A stretch of 64,000 nucleotides of DNA from assembly GCA_001513145.1 (NCBI GenBank), contig LFSP01000032.1, positions 84,088 to 148,087 on the forward strand, given 5' to 3'. Every line of letters starts with the position of its first letter. Positions within the stretch are counted from its first letter, which is position 1. Made by a program: the position numbers and the translations under genes. Origin of the DNA: Clostridia bacterium DTU025. Lineage in GTDB: Bacteria; Bacillota; DTU025. Positions 16,101 to 24,548 of this stretch are shown here, in pieces. Below the pieces are notes generated by a model. The model had not been told where the DNA came from. It did no database searches and saw nothing but the letters and a program-made list of their open reading frames with translations.

Positions 16101-16882
16101 GGGTCGAAGAACAACGACTCGAAGAGCGAACGGGCGCTGTCAACCGCCGGCGGCTCGCCGGGACGCAACCTCTTGTAAATCTCCACCAGCGCCTCTTCCT
16201 GGCTGTTGGTGTTGTCCTTCTCCAGCGTGTTCCTGATGAAGTCGTTGTCGCCGAAGAGCTCCATGATCCTCTGTGTGGAGCCCCATCCCAGCGCCCGAAG
16301 GAGCACCGTCGCGGGAATCTTCCGGGTCCTGTCGACGTGCACGTACACGACATCAGACGCATCCGTCTCGAACTCGAGCCATGCGCCTCTGTTGGGAATT
16401 ATCGACGCCGTGTACGTCGTTTTCCCGGAGGAACTCTCCTTGACGATGTCGAAATAAGCACCGGGAGAGCGCACCAGCTGGCTCACGATGACCCGTTCGG
16501 CGCCGTTTACGATGAAGGTCCCGGTCGGGGTCATGAGCGGGAAATCGCCCATGAACACTTCCTGCTCCTTGACCTCGCGCGTCTCGTTGTTGATTAGGCG
16601 AACCTTCACCTTCAGAGGAGCGGCATAGGTGACGTCCCGCTGCTTGCACTCTTCCTCCGTGTATTTCGGAGAGCCAAGGGAGTAGCCTATGAACTCCAAA
16701 GAGAGATTTCCGGTGAAATCCTGAACCGGAGAGATGTCGCGGAATGTCTCAAGCAGGCCCTCGTCGAGAAACCACTGGTAAGACTTCTGCTGGATCTCGA
16801 TGAGGTTAGGGACTCCGAGAACTTCGGGGATACGGGAAAACGATATCCTCTCACGCCTCTTCGGTCTCTCGGCAATCTCCAT
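13130..16882 (-). CDS. rpoB: RNA polymerase beta subunit
   Basis: Catalytic beta subunit. The rifampicin-pocket segment reads [20 protein letters not shown] followed by [18 protein letters not shown]; positions equivalent to E. coli 516, 526 and 531 (D, H, S) are the sensitive type. Other core signatures are [18 protein letters not shown] and [13 protein letters not shown] chose ATG at 16882 (1250 residues) over GTG at 16891, which overlaps the purine-rich ribosome-binding region. The C-terminus is acidic ([21 protein letters not shown]). A strong promoter lies at 17033-17061, so rpoBC has its own transcription start as well as possible read-through from rplJL. Confidence 0.98.
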   Translation of the reverse strand: MEIAERPKRRERISFSRIPEVLGVPNLIEIQQKSYQWFLDEGLLETFRDISPVQDFTGNLSLEFIGYSLGSPKYTEEECKQRDVTYAAPLKVKVRLINNETREVKEQEVFMGDFPLMTPTGTFIVNGAERVIVSQLVRSPGAYFDIVKESSSGKTTYTASIIPNRGAWLEFETDASDVVYVHVDRTRKIPATVLLRALGWGSTQRIMELFGDNDFIRNTLEKDNTNSQEEALVEIYKRLRPGEPPAVDSARSLFESLFFDPKRYDLAGVGRYKLNRKLELADRLIGHRLARPIFKYGLELRSGRLVDPVTGEVLPEQTLDPNTGELVDTIQLMTLVGDGERVTARKAELIRELEHQRRLFEAYVRVGDDDREVKVIGNGFPAADQKTITPDDILATVNYLVNLPHDIGSRDDIDHLGNRRLKSVGELLQNQFRIGLSRMERVIRERMTIQDVEAVTPQALINIRPVVAAVKEFFGSSQLSQFMDQINPLSELAHKRRLSALGPGGLSRERAGFDVRDVHHSHYGRMCPIETPEGPNIGLIGSLCTYARINEYGFIETPYRKVEGGKVTNEIVYLTADAEDRYVIAQANEPLAEDGSFVNPKIASRFRDEIMLASADQVDFMDVSPKQLVSVATALIPFLENDDAGRALMGSNMQRQAVPLIRTEAPYVGTGMEFKAAVDSGVVVIARRAGYVEAADANSVCVRADDGTLDVYRLIKFARSNQGTCINQRPTVAIGQRVEVGDVLADGPSTDNGELALGRNVLVAFIPWEGYNYEDAILISESLVITDKFTSIHIEEYECEARDTKLGPEEITRDIPNVSEDALKDLDEEGIIRVGAEVRTGDILVGKVTPKGETELTPEERLLRAIFGEKAREVRDTSLRVPHGESGKVVAVHVFSRDKAKGDDKPDELGPGVNKLVRVYVAQKRKISEGDKMAGRHGNKGVIAKILPVEDMPFLPDGRPIEIVLNPLGVPSRMNIGQVLETHLGWAAATLGVHIATPVFDGATEEDVFKFLEKAELPKNGKTVLYDGRTGEPYDREVTVGYAYLLKLLHLVDDKIHARSTGPYSLVTQQPLGGKAQFGGQRFGEMEVWALEAYGAAYTLQELLTVKSDDIAGRVKTYEAIVKGENVPEPGVPESFKVLIKELQSLCLDVKVLSGDDQEIEIKEIDDDIEATASELGIDIGNRSGRADAIGGLPRLETERKRAGGSDEDEDEPQDAYEDEGELEAEGLTIHDGLLETEEFDADLVGDDEI

Positions 16883-17013
16883 GCAACCCACCCTGCTTCC
16901 TATAGTGATTCCCGGGCATAACGAATAGCGCGGTTCCTGCTCTCAGTTCAGCCGCGCTCAAACTTGCACACCACGCGAATAGGCATCATGCTCCTTCACG
17001 TGTCCCCTTCACT

Positions 17014-17030
17014 CTCATTGTGACAATGAG
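17014..17030. promoter_or_regulatory. Palindrome over the predicted rpoBC transcription start
   Basis: CTCATTG-TGA-CAATGAG: two perfect 7-base arms around a 3-base centre. With the -10 box at 17033-17038, transcription should start near 17026, inside this palindrome. It could be a repressor or activator operator, or a hairpin at the very 5' end of the rpoBC mRNA. No regulator is identified. Confidence 0.5.
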
Positions 17031-17032
17031 TT

Positions 17033-17061
17033 ATGATACCACAACATGCGCGACAAGTCAA
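17033..17061 (-). promoter_or_regulatory. Sigma-A-type promoter for rpoBC
   Basis: TTGACT (17061-17056), 17-base spacer, TATCAT (17038-17033) with a TG extension just upstream of the -10. It lies about 150 bases upstream of rpoB. The 5' UTR would be about 143 bases. Confidence 0.75.
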
Positions 17062-17173
17062 ATTCGCCATGGGAACACGTAGCCGGCACTGCCCCACCTG
17101 TGCGCCGCCAGTCTCCTCGCAGGCGGTGCCCAGGCGGGGCGCCGGCTCGGCAATAACGCCACTGTATCTGATG

Positions 17174-17554
17174 TTACTTGATCTCGACCTGTGCTCCAGC
17201 CTCTTCCAGCTGAGCCTTGATCTTCTCGGCCTCTTCCTTCTTGATGCCTTCCTTGACCGGCTTCGGAGCGTTGTCCACCAGGTCCTTCGCTTCCTTGAGG
17301 CCCAGGCCGGTGATCTCGCGGACGACCTTCAGCACCGGGATCTTCTTGTCGCCGGCGGTGATGAGGATCACGTCGAACTCGGTCTTCTCCTCGACCTCGG
17401 CCGGTGCAGCGGCGCCGGCGGCTGCAGGGACGGCTGCCACCGCAACGGGCACGGCGGCGCTCACGCCGAACTTCTCCTCAAGAGCCTTGACTAGCTCGGA
17501 AAGCTCCAGAACTGACATGTTCTCAATAGCGGAAAGGATCTCTTCCTTGGTCAT
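17174..17554 (-). CDS. rplL: 50S ribosomal protein L7/L12 (bL12)
   Basis: Stalk protein bL12, which recruits translational GTPases. The N-terminal dimerisation domain ([21 protein letters not shown]) is followed by an Ala/Pro/Val hinge at about residues 35-55 and the C-terminal domain with [18 protein letters not shown], all standard. Length 126 residues. It follows rplJ by 21 bases, and the pair shares the L10 leader upstream. Confidence 0.97.
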   Translation of the reverse strand: MTKEEILSAIENMSVLELSELVKALEEKFGVSAAVPVAVAAVPAAAGAAAPAEVEEKTEFDVILITAGDKKIPVLKVVREITGLGLKEAKDLVDNAPKPVKEGIKKEEAEKIKAQLEEAGAQVEIK

Positions 17555-17575
17555 TTCAAAGTTGCCTCCCTCTTA

Positions 17576-18124
17576 TTAGGCCTGCGCGGGCGCTGCGCCG
17601 CCAGCGGCCTCCTCTTTCTTCGCTCTGATCGCATCCAGCGCCACCACCAGCTTGCGCGCAGGACCTGACAACACGTTGACCAGGCCAGCGATGGGCGCCT
17701 GCATCGCTCCGAGAAGCTGCGCCAGCAGGACCTCCCTGGACGGCAGGGTGGCCAACTGTGCCACCTTGGCGTCGTCGATGACCTCGCCCTTCAGGATCCC
17801 GCCCTTCACCTTGAGGACCTTGCTCTCCTTGGCGAACTGCGTGAGGATCCTGGCCGGAGCGGCGACATCGTCGCCTGCGAAGGCCACGGCGGTGGGGCCC
17901 TCCAGATAGGGCTCGAGCCCGGCTATGCCAACCCTCTCGGCTGCGATCTTGATAAGGGTGTTCTTGTACACCTCGTAGTGCGCTCCGGCTTCCCTCAGTT
18001 TCCGCCTGAGTGCGGTAACCTGTGCGACGTTAAGGCCCCTGAAATCGGCTAACACCGCCACCTGCGAGGTGCTGAGCTTCTCCTGAAGCTCGTCGATGAT
18101 CTGGGCTTTCTTGGGTGTAGGCAA
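17576..18124 (-). CDS. rplJ: 50S ribosomal protein L10 (uL10), TTG start
   Basis: Stalk-base protein uL10, which carries the L7/L12 dimers and anchors them to 23S rRNA. Starting at TTG 18124 gives 182 residues beginning L(M)PTPKKAQIIDELQ; GGAGG is 7 bases upstream. Longer in-frame readings back to 18199 would translate the terminator part of the leader and are rejected. Motifs include VLADFRGLNVAQVTALRR and a C-terminal Ala/Glu-rich helix for L12 binding. Expression is very likely controlled by the leader at 18158-18309. Confidence 0.95.
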   Translation of the reverse strand: MPTPKKAQIIDELQEKLSTSQVAVLADFRGLNVAQVTALRRKLREAGAHYEVYKNTLIKIAAERVGIAGLEPYLEGPTAVAFAGDDVAAPARILTQFAKESKVLKVKGGILKGEVIDDAKVAQLATLPSREVLLAQLLGAMQAPIAGLVNVLSGPARKLVVALDAIRAKKEEAAGGAAPAQA

Positions 18125-18157
18125 TCTTACACCTCCTCGCTTGTGGGTTCCGGACAA

Positions 18158-18309
18158 CAGAAAGGGACCTCGGCTCAAGGCTGGCCGGAGGCCCCACAAA
18201 ACTCTACCTGTGAGGAAACACCCCTCCGGCCTCGGCGGGCTGACTGCCTTCCTCCAGTCATTTGAGTAGGCTGGCTCCCGCTGGGGAAGTGCCTACACCT
18301 GCTGTCTCT
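18158..18309 (-). ncRNA. L10 leader RNA with attenuator
   Basis: The 245-base gap between rplA and rplJ holds a structured leader. On the minus strand AGACAGCAGGTG near 18295-18307 resembles the L10-binding leader core of Firmicutes. Nearer rplJ, 18158-18195 forms a hairpin followed by TTTCTGTTG, an intrinsic terminator. The 5' arm of that hairpin (18183-18191, GGCCTCCGGCC region) is a perfect 9-base complement of 18223-18231, so an antiterminator can form instead. Known logic: excess L10 or L10-L12 binds the leader and favours termination. Confidence 0.8.
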
Positions 18310-18369
18310 GGCCAGGTGCTCTTTCTATTGTCAAGGCTTAGGCATGCTCCTTCGACTGCCGTCCTCCGA

Positions 18370-19080
18370 CTACCGCTCGACGTTCATCGCGGTGGCCGCC
18401 TGCGGGCTCACCGACACGCCGGGGCTCATGGTAGCCGCCACCGACACGCTCTTCACGTAAGCGCCCTTCGCGGCAGCGGGCCGCGCCTTGATGATGGCGT
18501 CCATCAATACCGCCAGGTTCTGGTAGAGCTTGTCGACGCCGAACGACACCTTGCCGATGGGAACGTGCACGATGCCTGTCTTGTCAACTCTGTACTCCAC
18601 CTTACCGGCCTTGATCTCTGCCACCGCCTTGGCCACGTCGAAGGTCACCGTGCCGGTCTTGGGGTTCGGCATCAGGCCCCTGGGGCCCAGGATCTTACCG
18701 AGCTTACCGACGGTGCCCATCATGTCGGGCGTCGCGACGGCGACGTCGAAGTCCATCCAACCGCCTTTGATCTTCTCTGCCAACTCGTCTCCGCCCGCGT
18801 AGTCCGCGCCGGCCTCCTCGGCCTCACGGATCTTCTCGCCCTTGGCGAACACGAGGACTCTCTTGGTCTTGCCTGTTCCGTGCGGCAGCACCACTGCGCC
18901 GCGCACCTGCTGGTCGGAACGGCGGGGGTCTATGCCCAGACGAATGTGGGCTTCGACCGTTTCATCGAACTTGGCCTTGGCCATCTCCATGAGGAGAGCC
19001 AGGGCCTCCTTGGGATCGTACTGCTTCGTACGGTCCACGAGCTTAGAAGCTGTCAGATACCTCTTGCCCCTATGCGGCAT
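18370..19080 (-). CDS. rplA: 50S ribosomal protein L1 (uL1)
   Basis: L1-stalk protein uL1, which helps release E-site tRNA; in E. coli it represses the L11 operon. The 236-residue product starts [16 protein letters not shown] and contains [19 protein letters not shown] and [11 protein letters not shown], both diagnostic. It follows rplK by 69 bases and precedes the L10 leader. Length and motifs are normal. Confidence 0.97.
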   Translation of the reverse strand: MPHRGKRYLTASKLVDRTKQYDPKEALALLMEMAKAKFDETVEAHIRLGIDPRRSDQQVRGAVVLPHGTGKTKRVLVFAKGEKIREAEEAGADYAGGDELAEKIKGGWMDFDVAVATPDMMGTVGKLGKILGPRGLMPNPKTGTVTFDVAKAVAEIKAGKVEYRVDKTGIVHVPIGKVSFGVDKLYQNLAVLMDAIIKARPAAAKGAYVKSVSVAATMSPGVSVSPQAATAMNVER

Positions 19081-19149
19081 TGATTCTTCCTCCTTCGTGG
19101 TGCATGCGGACGGTATCCTCCCACGAACGGGCTATGCACCGTAAGCGTG

Positions 19150-19575
19150 CTAGTCTTCCACTTCCACGCCCATGCTGCGGGCGCTTCCGGCCACCATGCG
19201 CATGGCAGCCTCGATATCGCTGGCATTCAGGTCGGGCATCTTGATCTCGGCTATCTCGCGGAGCTTCTCCCTCGACAGCTTGCCCACCTTGGTGCGGTTC
19301 GGCACCGCTGAACCGCTTTCCAGCCCAATCGCCTTCTTGATCAGGAACGACACAGGCGGCGTCTTCAGGACCATAGTGTACGACCGGTCCTCGTATACGG
19401 TGACCTCGACGGGGATGATCGTGCCCACCTGGTCGGCAGTGCGGGCGTTGAAGTTCTTGCAGAACTCCACGATGTTGATGCCCGTCGGAGCCAACGCCGG
19501 TCCCACAGGCGGCGCCGGTGTAGCCTTGCCCGCGTTGAGCTGGATCTTCACCACGGCTGTGACTTTCTTCGCCAT
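19150..19575 (-). CDS. rplK: 50S ribosomal protein L11 (uL11)
   Basis: Protein uL11 of the GTPase-associated centre, the binding region of thiostrepton and the site sensed in the stringent response. The product starts [20 protein letters not shown] and has [19 protein letters not shown] and the C-terminal RNA-binding domain ending [13 protein letters not shown]. Length 141 residues is typical. It follows nusG by 27 bases. Confidence 0.97.
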   Translation of the reverse strand: MAKKVTAVVKIQLNAGKATPAPPVGPALAPTGINIVEFCKNFNARTADQVGTIIPVEVTVYEDRSYTMVLKTPPVSFLIKKAIGLESGSAVPNRTKVGKLSREKLREIAEIKMPDLNASDIEAAMRMVAGSARSMGVEVED

Positions 19576-19602
19576 TAGCTGACACCTCCTCCCGGCTACG
19601 CG

Positions 19603-20151
19603 CTAGAGCTTCTCGACAGCGGAAAAGTCGAGTTCCACCGGGGTTTCGCGCCCGAACACCGACAGGAGAACCCACAGCTTGCCCCGCTCCGCGTTGACCT
19701 CCTGGATGACGCCTTCGAAGTCCTTGAACGCCCCGGAGGTCACCCTCACGGCCTCGCCCTCTGAGAAGTCCACGCGAACCCTGGGTTCCTCCTGCTCCTC
19801 GCCCATCTGCCGCAACAGCGCGCGGGCTTCGTCCTCTGTGAGCGGGATGGGCTTGTTGCCGGAACCCACGAACCCGGTGACGCCTGGCGTGTTCCTCACC
19901 ACGTACCAAGAGTCGTCTGACATGACCATCTCGACGAGGACGTACCCTGGAAACCGCTTGCGCTTGACCAGCTTCTTCCTGCCGTCCTTGATCTCCGTCT
20001 CCTCGTCGGTGGGCACTACCACGCGGAAGATCTTGTCTTCCTTCTCCATGGTCTGGACACGGCGTTCCAGGTTGGCCTTTACCTTGTTCTCATAGCCGGA
20101 GTACGTGTGGATTACATACCACTCTCTGCCGTTGTTCTTGGTTGAGCTCAT
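19603..20151 (-). CDS. nusG: Transcription elongation/antitermination factor NusG
   Basis: NusG binds the RNA polymerase clamp through its NGN domain (GREWYVIHTYSGYENKVKANL at the N-terminus) and contacts S10 or Rho through the C-terminal KOW domain (EGEAVRVTSGAFKDFEGVI). Length 182 residues is normal. The start lies 4 bases after the secE stop, suggesting translational coupling. The cluster rpmG-secE-nusG-rplK is the canonical order. Confidence 0.97.
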   Translation of the reverse strand: MSSTKNNGREWYVIHTYSGYENKVKANLERRVQTMEKEDKIFRVVVPTDEETEIKDGRKKLVKRKRFPGYVLVEMVMSDDSWYVVRNTPGVTGFVGSGNKPIPLTEDEARALLRQMGEEQEEPRVRVDFSEGEAVRVTSGAFKDFEGVIQEVNAERGKLWVLLSVFGRETPVELDFSAVEKL

Positions 20152-20155
20152 GTTC

Positions 20156-20395
20156 TTACGCAGCTACCTTGATCAGACTGTTAATCACTGAAGACAGGCC
20201 CAGATCTATCAGGCCAAGGAACGCCGTCACCAGGGCCACGTAAACCAACACGGCGATGGTGAGCGAAACCAGTTCCCTGCGCCCAGGCCACTGCACGCGC
20301 TTGAACTCCGCGCGGACTTCACGGAAGAACTTGCCCAGCGATGCGCCGACGCCTTTGATGCGCGTGAGGAGAGTGGATTTGGCTTCTTCGGCCAT
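20156..20395 (-). CDS. secE: Preprotein translocase subunit SecE
   Basis: Small essential membrane subunit of SecYEG. The 79-residue product has an amphipathic N-terminal part (SLGKFFREVRAEFKRVQWPGR, split here only by the family pattern WPGRREL) and a single transmembrane helix near residues 45-65 (LTIAVLVYVALVTAFLGL), the single-helix form usual in Firmicutes. It lies between rpmG and nusG. Confidence 0.94.
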   Translation of the reverse strand: MAEEAKSTLLTRIKGVGASLGKFFREVRAEFKRVQWPGRRELVSLTIAVLVYVALVTAFLGLIDLGLSSVINSLIKVAA

Positions 20396-20433
20396 TATTG
20401 TTTGCCTCCCCTGTTACACAGTGGTGAAGACTG

Positions 20434-20583
20434 CTAACGAGTCTCCTTGTGCAGAGTGTGGGCCCTGCAGAACTTGCAGTACTTCCTCCGCTCGATCCTG
20501 TCGGGATCGTTCTTCTTGTTCTTCATCGTCTGGTAATTGCGGTTCTTGCACTCGCTGCACTGGAGGGTGATTCCTTCACGCAT
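20434..20583 (-). CDS. rpmG: 50S ribosomal protein L33 (bL33), zinc-binding form
   Basis: Short protein of 49 residues read from ATG at 20583 to TAG at 20434; GGAGG is 9 bases upstream of the ATG. It begins [20 protein letters not shown] and ends [15 protein letters not shown]. The two CxxC pairs (residues 9/12 and 36/39) show it is the zinc-containing C+ form. It is the first gene of the secE-nusG group, as in many Firmicutes. Confidence 0.95.
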   Translation of the reverse strand: MREGITLQCSECKNRNYQTMKNKKNDPDRIERRKYCKFCRAHTLHKETR

Positions 20584-20672
20584 TTGATCGGTCCTCCTCC
20601 GACTTGGCCCGGATTGGCCTCGCCCTCGGCGCTCCCGCGCTCGACTGCGCCTTCAGCCAGGCCATCTTGCCA

Positions 20673-20710
20673 GTGACTGCAGGGCCCCTTCGGGCCCGGC
20701 AGTCACTGTA
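20673..20710. other. Strong hairpin upstream of rpmG
   Basis: A near-perfect inverted repeat (CAGTGACTGC...GGGCCC / GGGCCC...GCAGTCACTG) around a TTC loop. On the minus strand it follows the DUF362/MBL gene by about 55 bases but has no U-tract, so it is a poor intrinsic terminator. If the promoter at 20714-20743 is used, it lies at the 5' end of the rpmG transcript and may be a leader or stabilising hairpin. Confidence 0.5.
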
Positions 20711-20713
20711 CAA

Positions 20714-20743
20714 AGCTATCACATGAAGGCAACCGCTGTCAAC
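20714..20743 (-). promoter_or_regulatory. Probable promoter for rpmG-secE-nusG
   Basis: A consensus TTGACA box (20743-20738) is followed after 18 bases by TAGCTT (20719-20714), a weak -10 with a TG upstream. Position just ahead of the hairpin and rpmG fits. The poor -10 lowers confidence. Confidence 0.45.
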
Positions 20744-20765
20744 GTATTGGAGACATCAGCTTTTC

Positions 20766-22607
20766 CTACAGCTCCATCCACTCGCCGGCCGCGAGCACCA
20801 CCACCTCGGTGTCGGTGGCAGCCTCCACGTCGCGCTTCCACTGCTGAGGATCCTGGGCGATGGGAGGCCAGGTGTTGTAGTGCATCGGGATGGCCTTCTT
20901 CGGCTTGATCATCTTCACCGCGCGCAGCGCGTCTTTCGGCCCCATGGTGAACTTGTCGCCGATGGGGATGAGCGCCACGTCAACGCTCTCCTCCTCCAGC
21001 AGCGCCATGTCCATGATAAGCCCGGTGTCGCCAGCATGGTAGACCTTCTTGCCCTCGAACTCCACAACGAAGCCGCAGGCCAGCCCGCCGCCGACTCCGC
21101 TGCCATGGGCTGCCGCGGTGAACTTCACCCTGCCGAACTCCGCCGGCACTGACCCGCCGATCTGGCCCACCTCTACGCTGACGCCCTCGGGGAAGAGCTT
21201 GGCAGTCTCCACCGTGGCGTACACCGTCGCCCCGGTGCGCTGCGCTATCTGGGCCGCGTCTCCAAGGTGGTCACCGTGGCCGTGGGTCACCAGTATGTGC
21301 GTCGCCCTGACCTCGTCAGGTTTCACCGCCGCCTGAGGGTTGTCGGTGAGGAACGGGTCAATCAGCACGGAGTACTCCTTAGAGGAAATGAGAAAGCAGG
21401 CGTGTCCGAGATACTGAATCTTCACACCGGATTCTCCTTTCAACGTTTTCGCGATCTCCGATGGAATCGGAGGACAACCCTTGCAGAAAGGGGCAGCGCC
21501 CCGGAACGCAGCGGCACAGTTGCCTATGAGGAATGGGCGCTCCGCCGCGTTGATCCTCTCAAGACAGATGTCCCTGCCCGCAAATAGAGTATGGACGGGC
21601 CCGTGCTCAAACTTGCGGGCATGATACCGCAGGAACTGCACCAGCGCCGCGTGACAAGCGCTGCAGGCGCTCTCGTCCACGATCTCAATGGCATCGCACG
21701 AGATGTCGAGCCTCGCCTCTGATGCGCGTACGAACCTGTCGGCGTAGTGCATCCAGTCCGGGGGATCCGCGGCGATTCTATTGTAATCGATTCCGCGGCC
21801 TTCCGCGACCAGGCGAACGTGGGGCACCTCCTCCAGCGGGATGCCCATGAGGCGCAGGGCCACAAGGTCCGCCGCTACGGCTTCCGCGCTTGCCACCACC
21901 AGGTCCATGCTCTTGGACGGACCTCCGCTGGGCCCGAACCCCTCCATGCAGACGCTTCCATCTATGACCGCGTAATCCGGGTAGCACACCTTCGCCAGGT
22001 CGAGGATCCCGTAGTCCAGCGCACGGCCTACCGCTCCCTCCGGCACCGGCCTGTGAAGCCGGTGAAGCTTCGTCTTCTCCCTCCTCCACATGGCGCCCTT
22101 CATGTTCTTGATGCTCAGGGACGCGCCTGTGTACATGTGCGTCTTCATCACCGGAACCGACACCACGATGTCGCATTCGGCCAGAAGCGCCGAGAACAAG
22201 ATGCTGTCCACCATGACGCCATCAGGCACCCTTCTCTCAAGTGGCCCGTACGCGTTCAGATCGACGCACTCCACGTCCTCTCGTCGACACACCTCCAGGA
22301 TGCCCGCTGCGTCCAGGGCCTCCATGCCGTCGACGCCCACGATGGAGCTGTCGCCCACTAGGACCCGGCCCGCACCCTGCTCCTTGAAGTACCTGATTAA
22401 GCCCGACACCACGTCCGGACTGGTGCACAACCCAGAACGAGCCGGCCCCTTGAACCCGGTATTGACCTTCAGAAGAACCCGCATCCCACGGACATTCCGG
22501 GCGCACACTGCCGATATCGCGCAATAGGCGTTCTCGGCTGCATCGGAGCCGTGCACCACCTTGACGAATGCCCCGCCACCATCCCTAGTCTCCTCAGTCC
22601 CTCGCAA
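20766..22607 (-). CDS. DUF362 domain protein fused in frame to a UPF0173-type metallo-beta-lactamase
   Basis: One open frame of 613 codons joins two families. Residues 1-394 are a DUF362 protein (VLLKVNTGFKGPARSGLCTS; VVSVPVMKTHMYTGASLSIK) with cysteine groups near the end (CSACHAA, CKGCPP). The rest matches UPF0173 hydrolases: VKIQYLGHACFLI, the metal motif THGHGDHLGD, and HAGDTGL. At the junction AAAGGAG lies 8 bases before an in-frame GTG at 21425; starting there gives 219 residues, the normal UPF0173 length. So the cell may make a fusion, a separate hydrolase, or both. The N-terminal start is unclear: TTG at 22607 overlaps the symporter gene by 14 bases, and an out-of-frame ATG has a better-placed GAGGAG. 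The substrate is unknown. Confidence 0.85.
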   Translation of the reverse strand: MRGTEETRDGGGAFVKVVHGSDAAENAYCAISAVCARNVRGMRVLLKVNTGFKGPARSGLCTSPDVVSGLIRYFKEQGAGRVLVGDSSIVGVDGMEALDAAGILEVCRREDVECVDLNAYGPLERRVPDGVMVDSILFSALLAECDIVVSVPVMKTHMYTGASLSIKNMKGAMWRREKTKLHRLHRPVPEGAVGRALDYGILDLAKVCYPDYAVIDGSVCMEGFGPSGGPSKSMDLVVASAEAVAADLVALRLMGIPLEEVPHVRLVAEGRGIDYNRIAADPPDWMHYADRFVRASEARLDISCDAIEIVDESACSACHAALVQFLRYHARKFEHGPVHTLFAGRDICLERINAAERPFLIGNCAAAFRGAAPFCKGCPPIPSEIAKTLKGESGVKIQYLGHACFLISSKEYSVLIDPFLTDNPQAAVKPDEVRATHILVTHGHGDHLGDAAQIAQRTGATVYATVETAKLFPEGVSVEVGQIGGSVPAEFGRVKFTAAAHGSGVGGGLACGFVVEFEGKKVYHAGDTGLIMDMALLEEESVDVALIPIGDKFTMGPKDALRAVKMIKPKKAIPMHYNTWPPIAQDPQQWKRDVEAATDTEVVVLAAGEWMEL

Positions 22608-24036
22608 GCGACCTCACCAGCTCCCGGATGTGCGCAGGCGGCGGGGGAGTCAGCAGGCTCACGCCCACCATCGCCAGCATGCTGAAGATGAACGCCACCA
22701 CCGCAAGGTGCAAAGTGTTATACCAGCCCGTGAAGAAGAAGAGCAGCACCGCGGCGACGCCGACGATGGCGCCGGCGATGGCCCCCTCCCTGGTGGCGCG
22801 CTCCCAGTAGCAGCCCAACACCACCAGCGGACCGAACACCGAAAGCCCGCCGAACGCCGTCCAGATCACCCACATCAGCACCTCAAACGGGTAGATGGCT
22901 ACAAGGATCGACAGAACGCCCACAACCACGGTGGCGATACGCCCCACCGTAAGGACCTCCTGCTCAGTGGCTCTGCCCTTCTTGAGCATCTTGTTGTAGA
23001 TGTCCTGCGTTATGGTGGTGTTGCACACATGCAGCAGCATGTCCGCTGACGACATTATGGCGGCCAGCACAGCGGCTACCGCCACCCCCATGAACACCGG
23101 CGAGAGGTACTCTCTGAAGAACACCAGCAGATTGAGATCCGGCGCAACGTCCCGTCCGTGATTCACCAGGGCGATGCCTAGCAGCGCGATGAAGCTACCG
23201 CCCAGCAGGAATATGGAGCAGGCCGCCGCGATGGCCGTGCCCCTTCCGGCCTCCTTAGGGTCCTTCATGCCGAAGAACATCTGAACCAGGTGCGGCTGGC
23301 CGAAGTATCCGAAGATGCTGGCGAATATCAGTCCGAACGCCGTGATCGGGTTCATCGCCATGGAGCCGAGCGCAGGGTTGATTTCCTTGAGACGCGCAAC
23401 GACGCTGCCAGTCGGGCCCGCGTGCCTCAGCGAAAGGACGATCGCCGTGGCGACGGCAACGATCATCAGCACGCCCTGCACAAAGTCGGTCCACGCCACC
23501 GCCAGCATCCCGCCTGCGGACGTGTAAGCGATCACCACAACCGCCCCCAGCACCACGGACAGCCTGTAGTCCCAGCCCAGCACGAACTGGAAGGTGGTGC
23601 CGGCTGCCATGATCTGCGATCCGGCGTAGATGATCAGGAATACCACCATGATGATGGCCGACACGATGCGCAGCGTCTTGCCCTTCTCGTCGTAGTAGCG
23701 CGACTCCAGCATGTCGATGAAGCTGCGTGCCTCCACCTTACCGCTGAGCGCCCGCACGCGCCTGGCAAGGATCGCGAAGTTGGTGATGGGGGCAGTCCCC
23801 GCGCTGATGGCGGTGTACAGAGCGCCCAGCCCCATCCGCGCCACCTGGCCCGCCCACGCCAGGAACATCCAACCGCTCATGGCCGCCGCCTGGTGCGCCA
23901 GTGTGGTCACCAGGATCCCCAACTTGTGGCCGGCGATGAGGAAGTCCGCCGATGTCCCGACGTGCCTCCTCGCCACCGCGCCGATGTAGAGCATTGCCGC
24001 GAAGTAAACGATCATTACCAGCAGGATAGTGTTCAC
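22594..24036 (-). CDS. Sodium:solute symporter (SSF) under a tyrosine-type T-box
   Basis: Member of the SSF family (proline/pantothenate-type Na+ symporters), 480 residues with about 13 hydrophobic segments. Typical features are the early GAVARRHVGTSADFLIAGHKLG region, AMSGWMFLAWAGQ and AYTSAGGMLAVAWTDFVQGVL. I chose GTG at 24036, with GGAGG 7 bases upstream; longer readings would translate the T-box terminator. The upstream leader has the features of a T-box with a UAC specifier, so expression should rise when tyrosyl-tRNA is uncharged. Inference: tyrosine or a related aromatic compound may be the substrate. The family alone does not give the substrate. Confidence 0.9.
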   Translation of the reverse strand: MNTILLVMIVYFAAMLYIGAVARRHVGTSADFLIAGHKLGILVTTLAHQAAAMSGWMFLAWAGQVARMGLGALYTAISAGTAPITNFAILARRVRALSGKVEARSFIDMLESRYYDEKGKTLRIVSAIIMVVFLIIYAGSQIMAAGTTFQFVLGWDYRLSVVLGAVVVIAYTSAGGMLAVAWTDFVQGVLMIVAVATAIVLSLRHAGPTGSVVARLKEINPALGSMAMNPITAFGLIFASIFGYFGQPHLVQMFFGMKDPKEAGRGTAIAAACSIFLLGGSFIALLGIALVNHGRDVAPDLNLLVFFREYLSPVFMGVAVAAVLAAIMSSADMLLHVCNTTITQDIYNKMLKKGRATEQEVLTVGRIATVVVGVLSILVAIYPFEVLMWVIWTAFGGLSVFGPLVVLGCYWERATREGAIAGAIVGVAAVLLFFFTGWYNTLHLAVVAFIFSMLAMVGVSLLTPPPPAHIRELVRSLARD

Positions 24037-24174
24037 GCCGAACCCTCCCTCGTAGATTGATGCTCCTTTCGTCTCCCCTGGAGACTGAAAGCCAACCCTC
24101 CGCGAGACGTCGCTGCACGATGCGGAGGCGACTTGGCTTTCCGAAGACGGGCGCCCGGCCCAGGCTCCGCCGTG

Positions 24175-24542
24175 GAAAGACAACAGCGCCCGCCCTCTGC
24201 CTTGCCTGCAGAGGACGAGCGCCTGATCCCGTGGTACCACCTCAGTTCGCCGGCAGCTCACGCCGCCGACCTCTTCGAGTACGGCGCAACGGCACCAGCT
24301 GAACTGCGGCCTTGCGCGTATACTCTATCACTGTAACGGGTGAACCCCGTCTCAGCCTACAAGGTGCGGCATCCGAACACGCGCCGGCGCCGACACCCTT
24401 CGGTAAGCGGCTACCAGGATGTATTCAACTGCGGCAGCCTGCCCCCTCACACCGCCCGGGGGCTCTCTGCAAGGACCGTTCGCAGCCTACTTCTTCCCGG
24501 TCATCGCCTTTGTTTCGTATGAAATTGCAGTGGATGGCTATT
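24175..24542 (-). promoter_or_regulatory. T-box leader, probably tyrosine-specific (UAC specifier)
   Basis: In minus-strand order: Stem I with AGTA near 24495, AGAGAGCC plus an apical GGTGTGA stem, then GAA-TAC-ATCC with the specifier UAC at 24421-24423; the T-box motif GAGGTGGTACCACGGG at 24228-24245; and an intrinsic terminator (arms 24208-24222 and 24186-24200) followed by TGTTGTCTTT. The antiterminator bulge UGGU calls for a discriminator A. The tRNA-Tyr gene at 25645-25730 has A, while both tRNA-Thr genes here have U. That excludes the alternative offset reading ACA (Thr). Confidence 0.85.
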
Positions 24543-24548
24543 GCCCGT

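Noticed and set aside
17576-18199. Longer L10 reading starting MWGLRPALSRG
   Set aside because: It would translate the leader terminator; TTG at 18124 has an ideal Shine-Dalgarno and the normal N-terminus.
20673-20710. Hairpin before rpmG as a terminator of the DUF362/MBL gene
   Set aside because: No U-tract on the minus strand and a TTGACA box lies upstream of it; kept only as a hairpin of unknown role.
24037-24261. N-terminal extension of the symporter (MSCRRTEVVPRDQ...)
   Set aside because: This is translated T-box terminator; GTG at 24036 has GGAGG at 7 bases and begins the first membrane helix.
24175-24542. Symporter T-box specifier read as ACA (threonine)
   Set aside because: This needs the one-base offset seen in thrS, but the UGGU bulge requires discriminator A, and both tRNA-Thr genes here have U.
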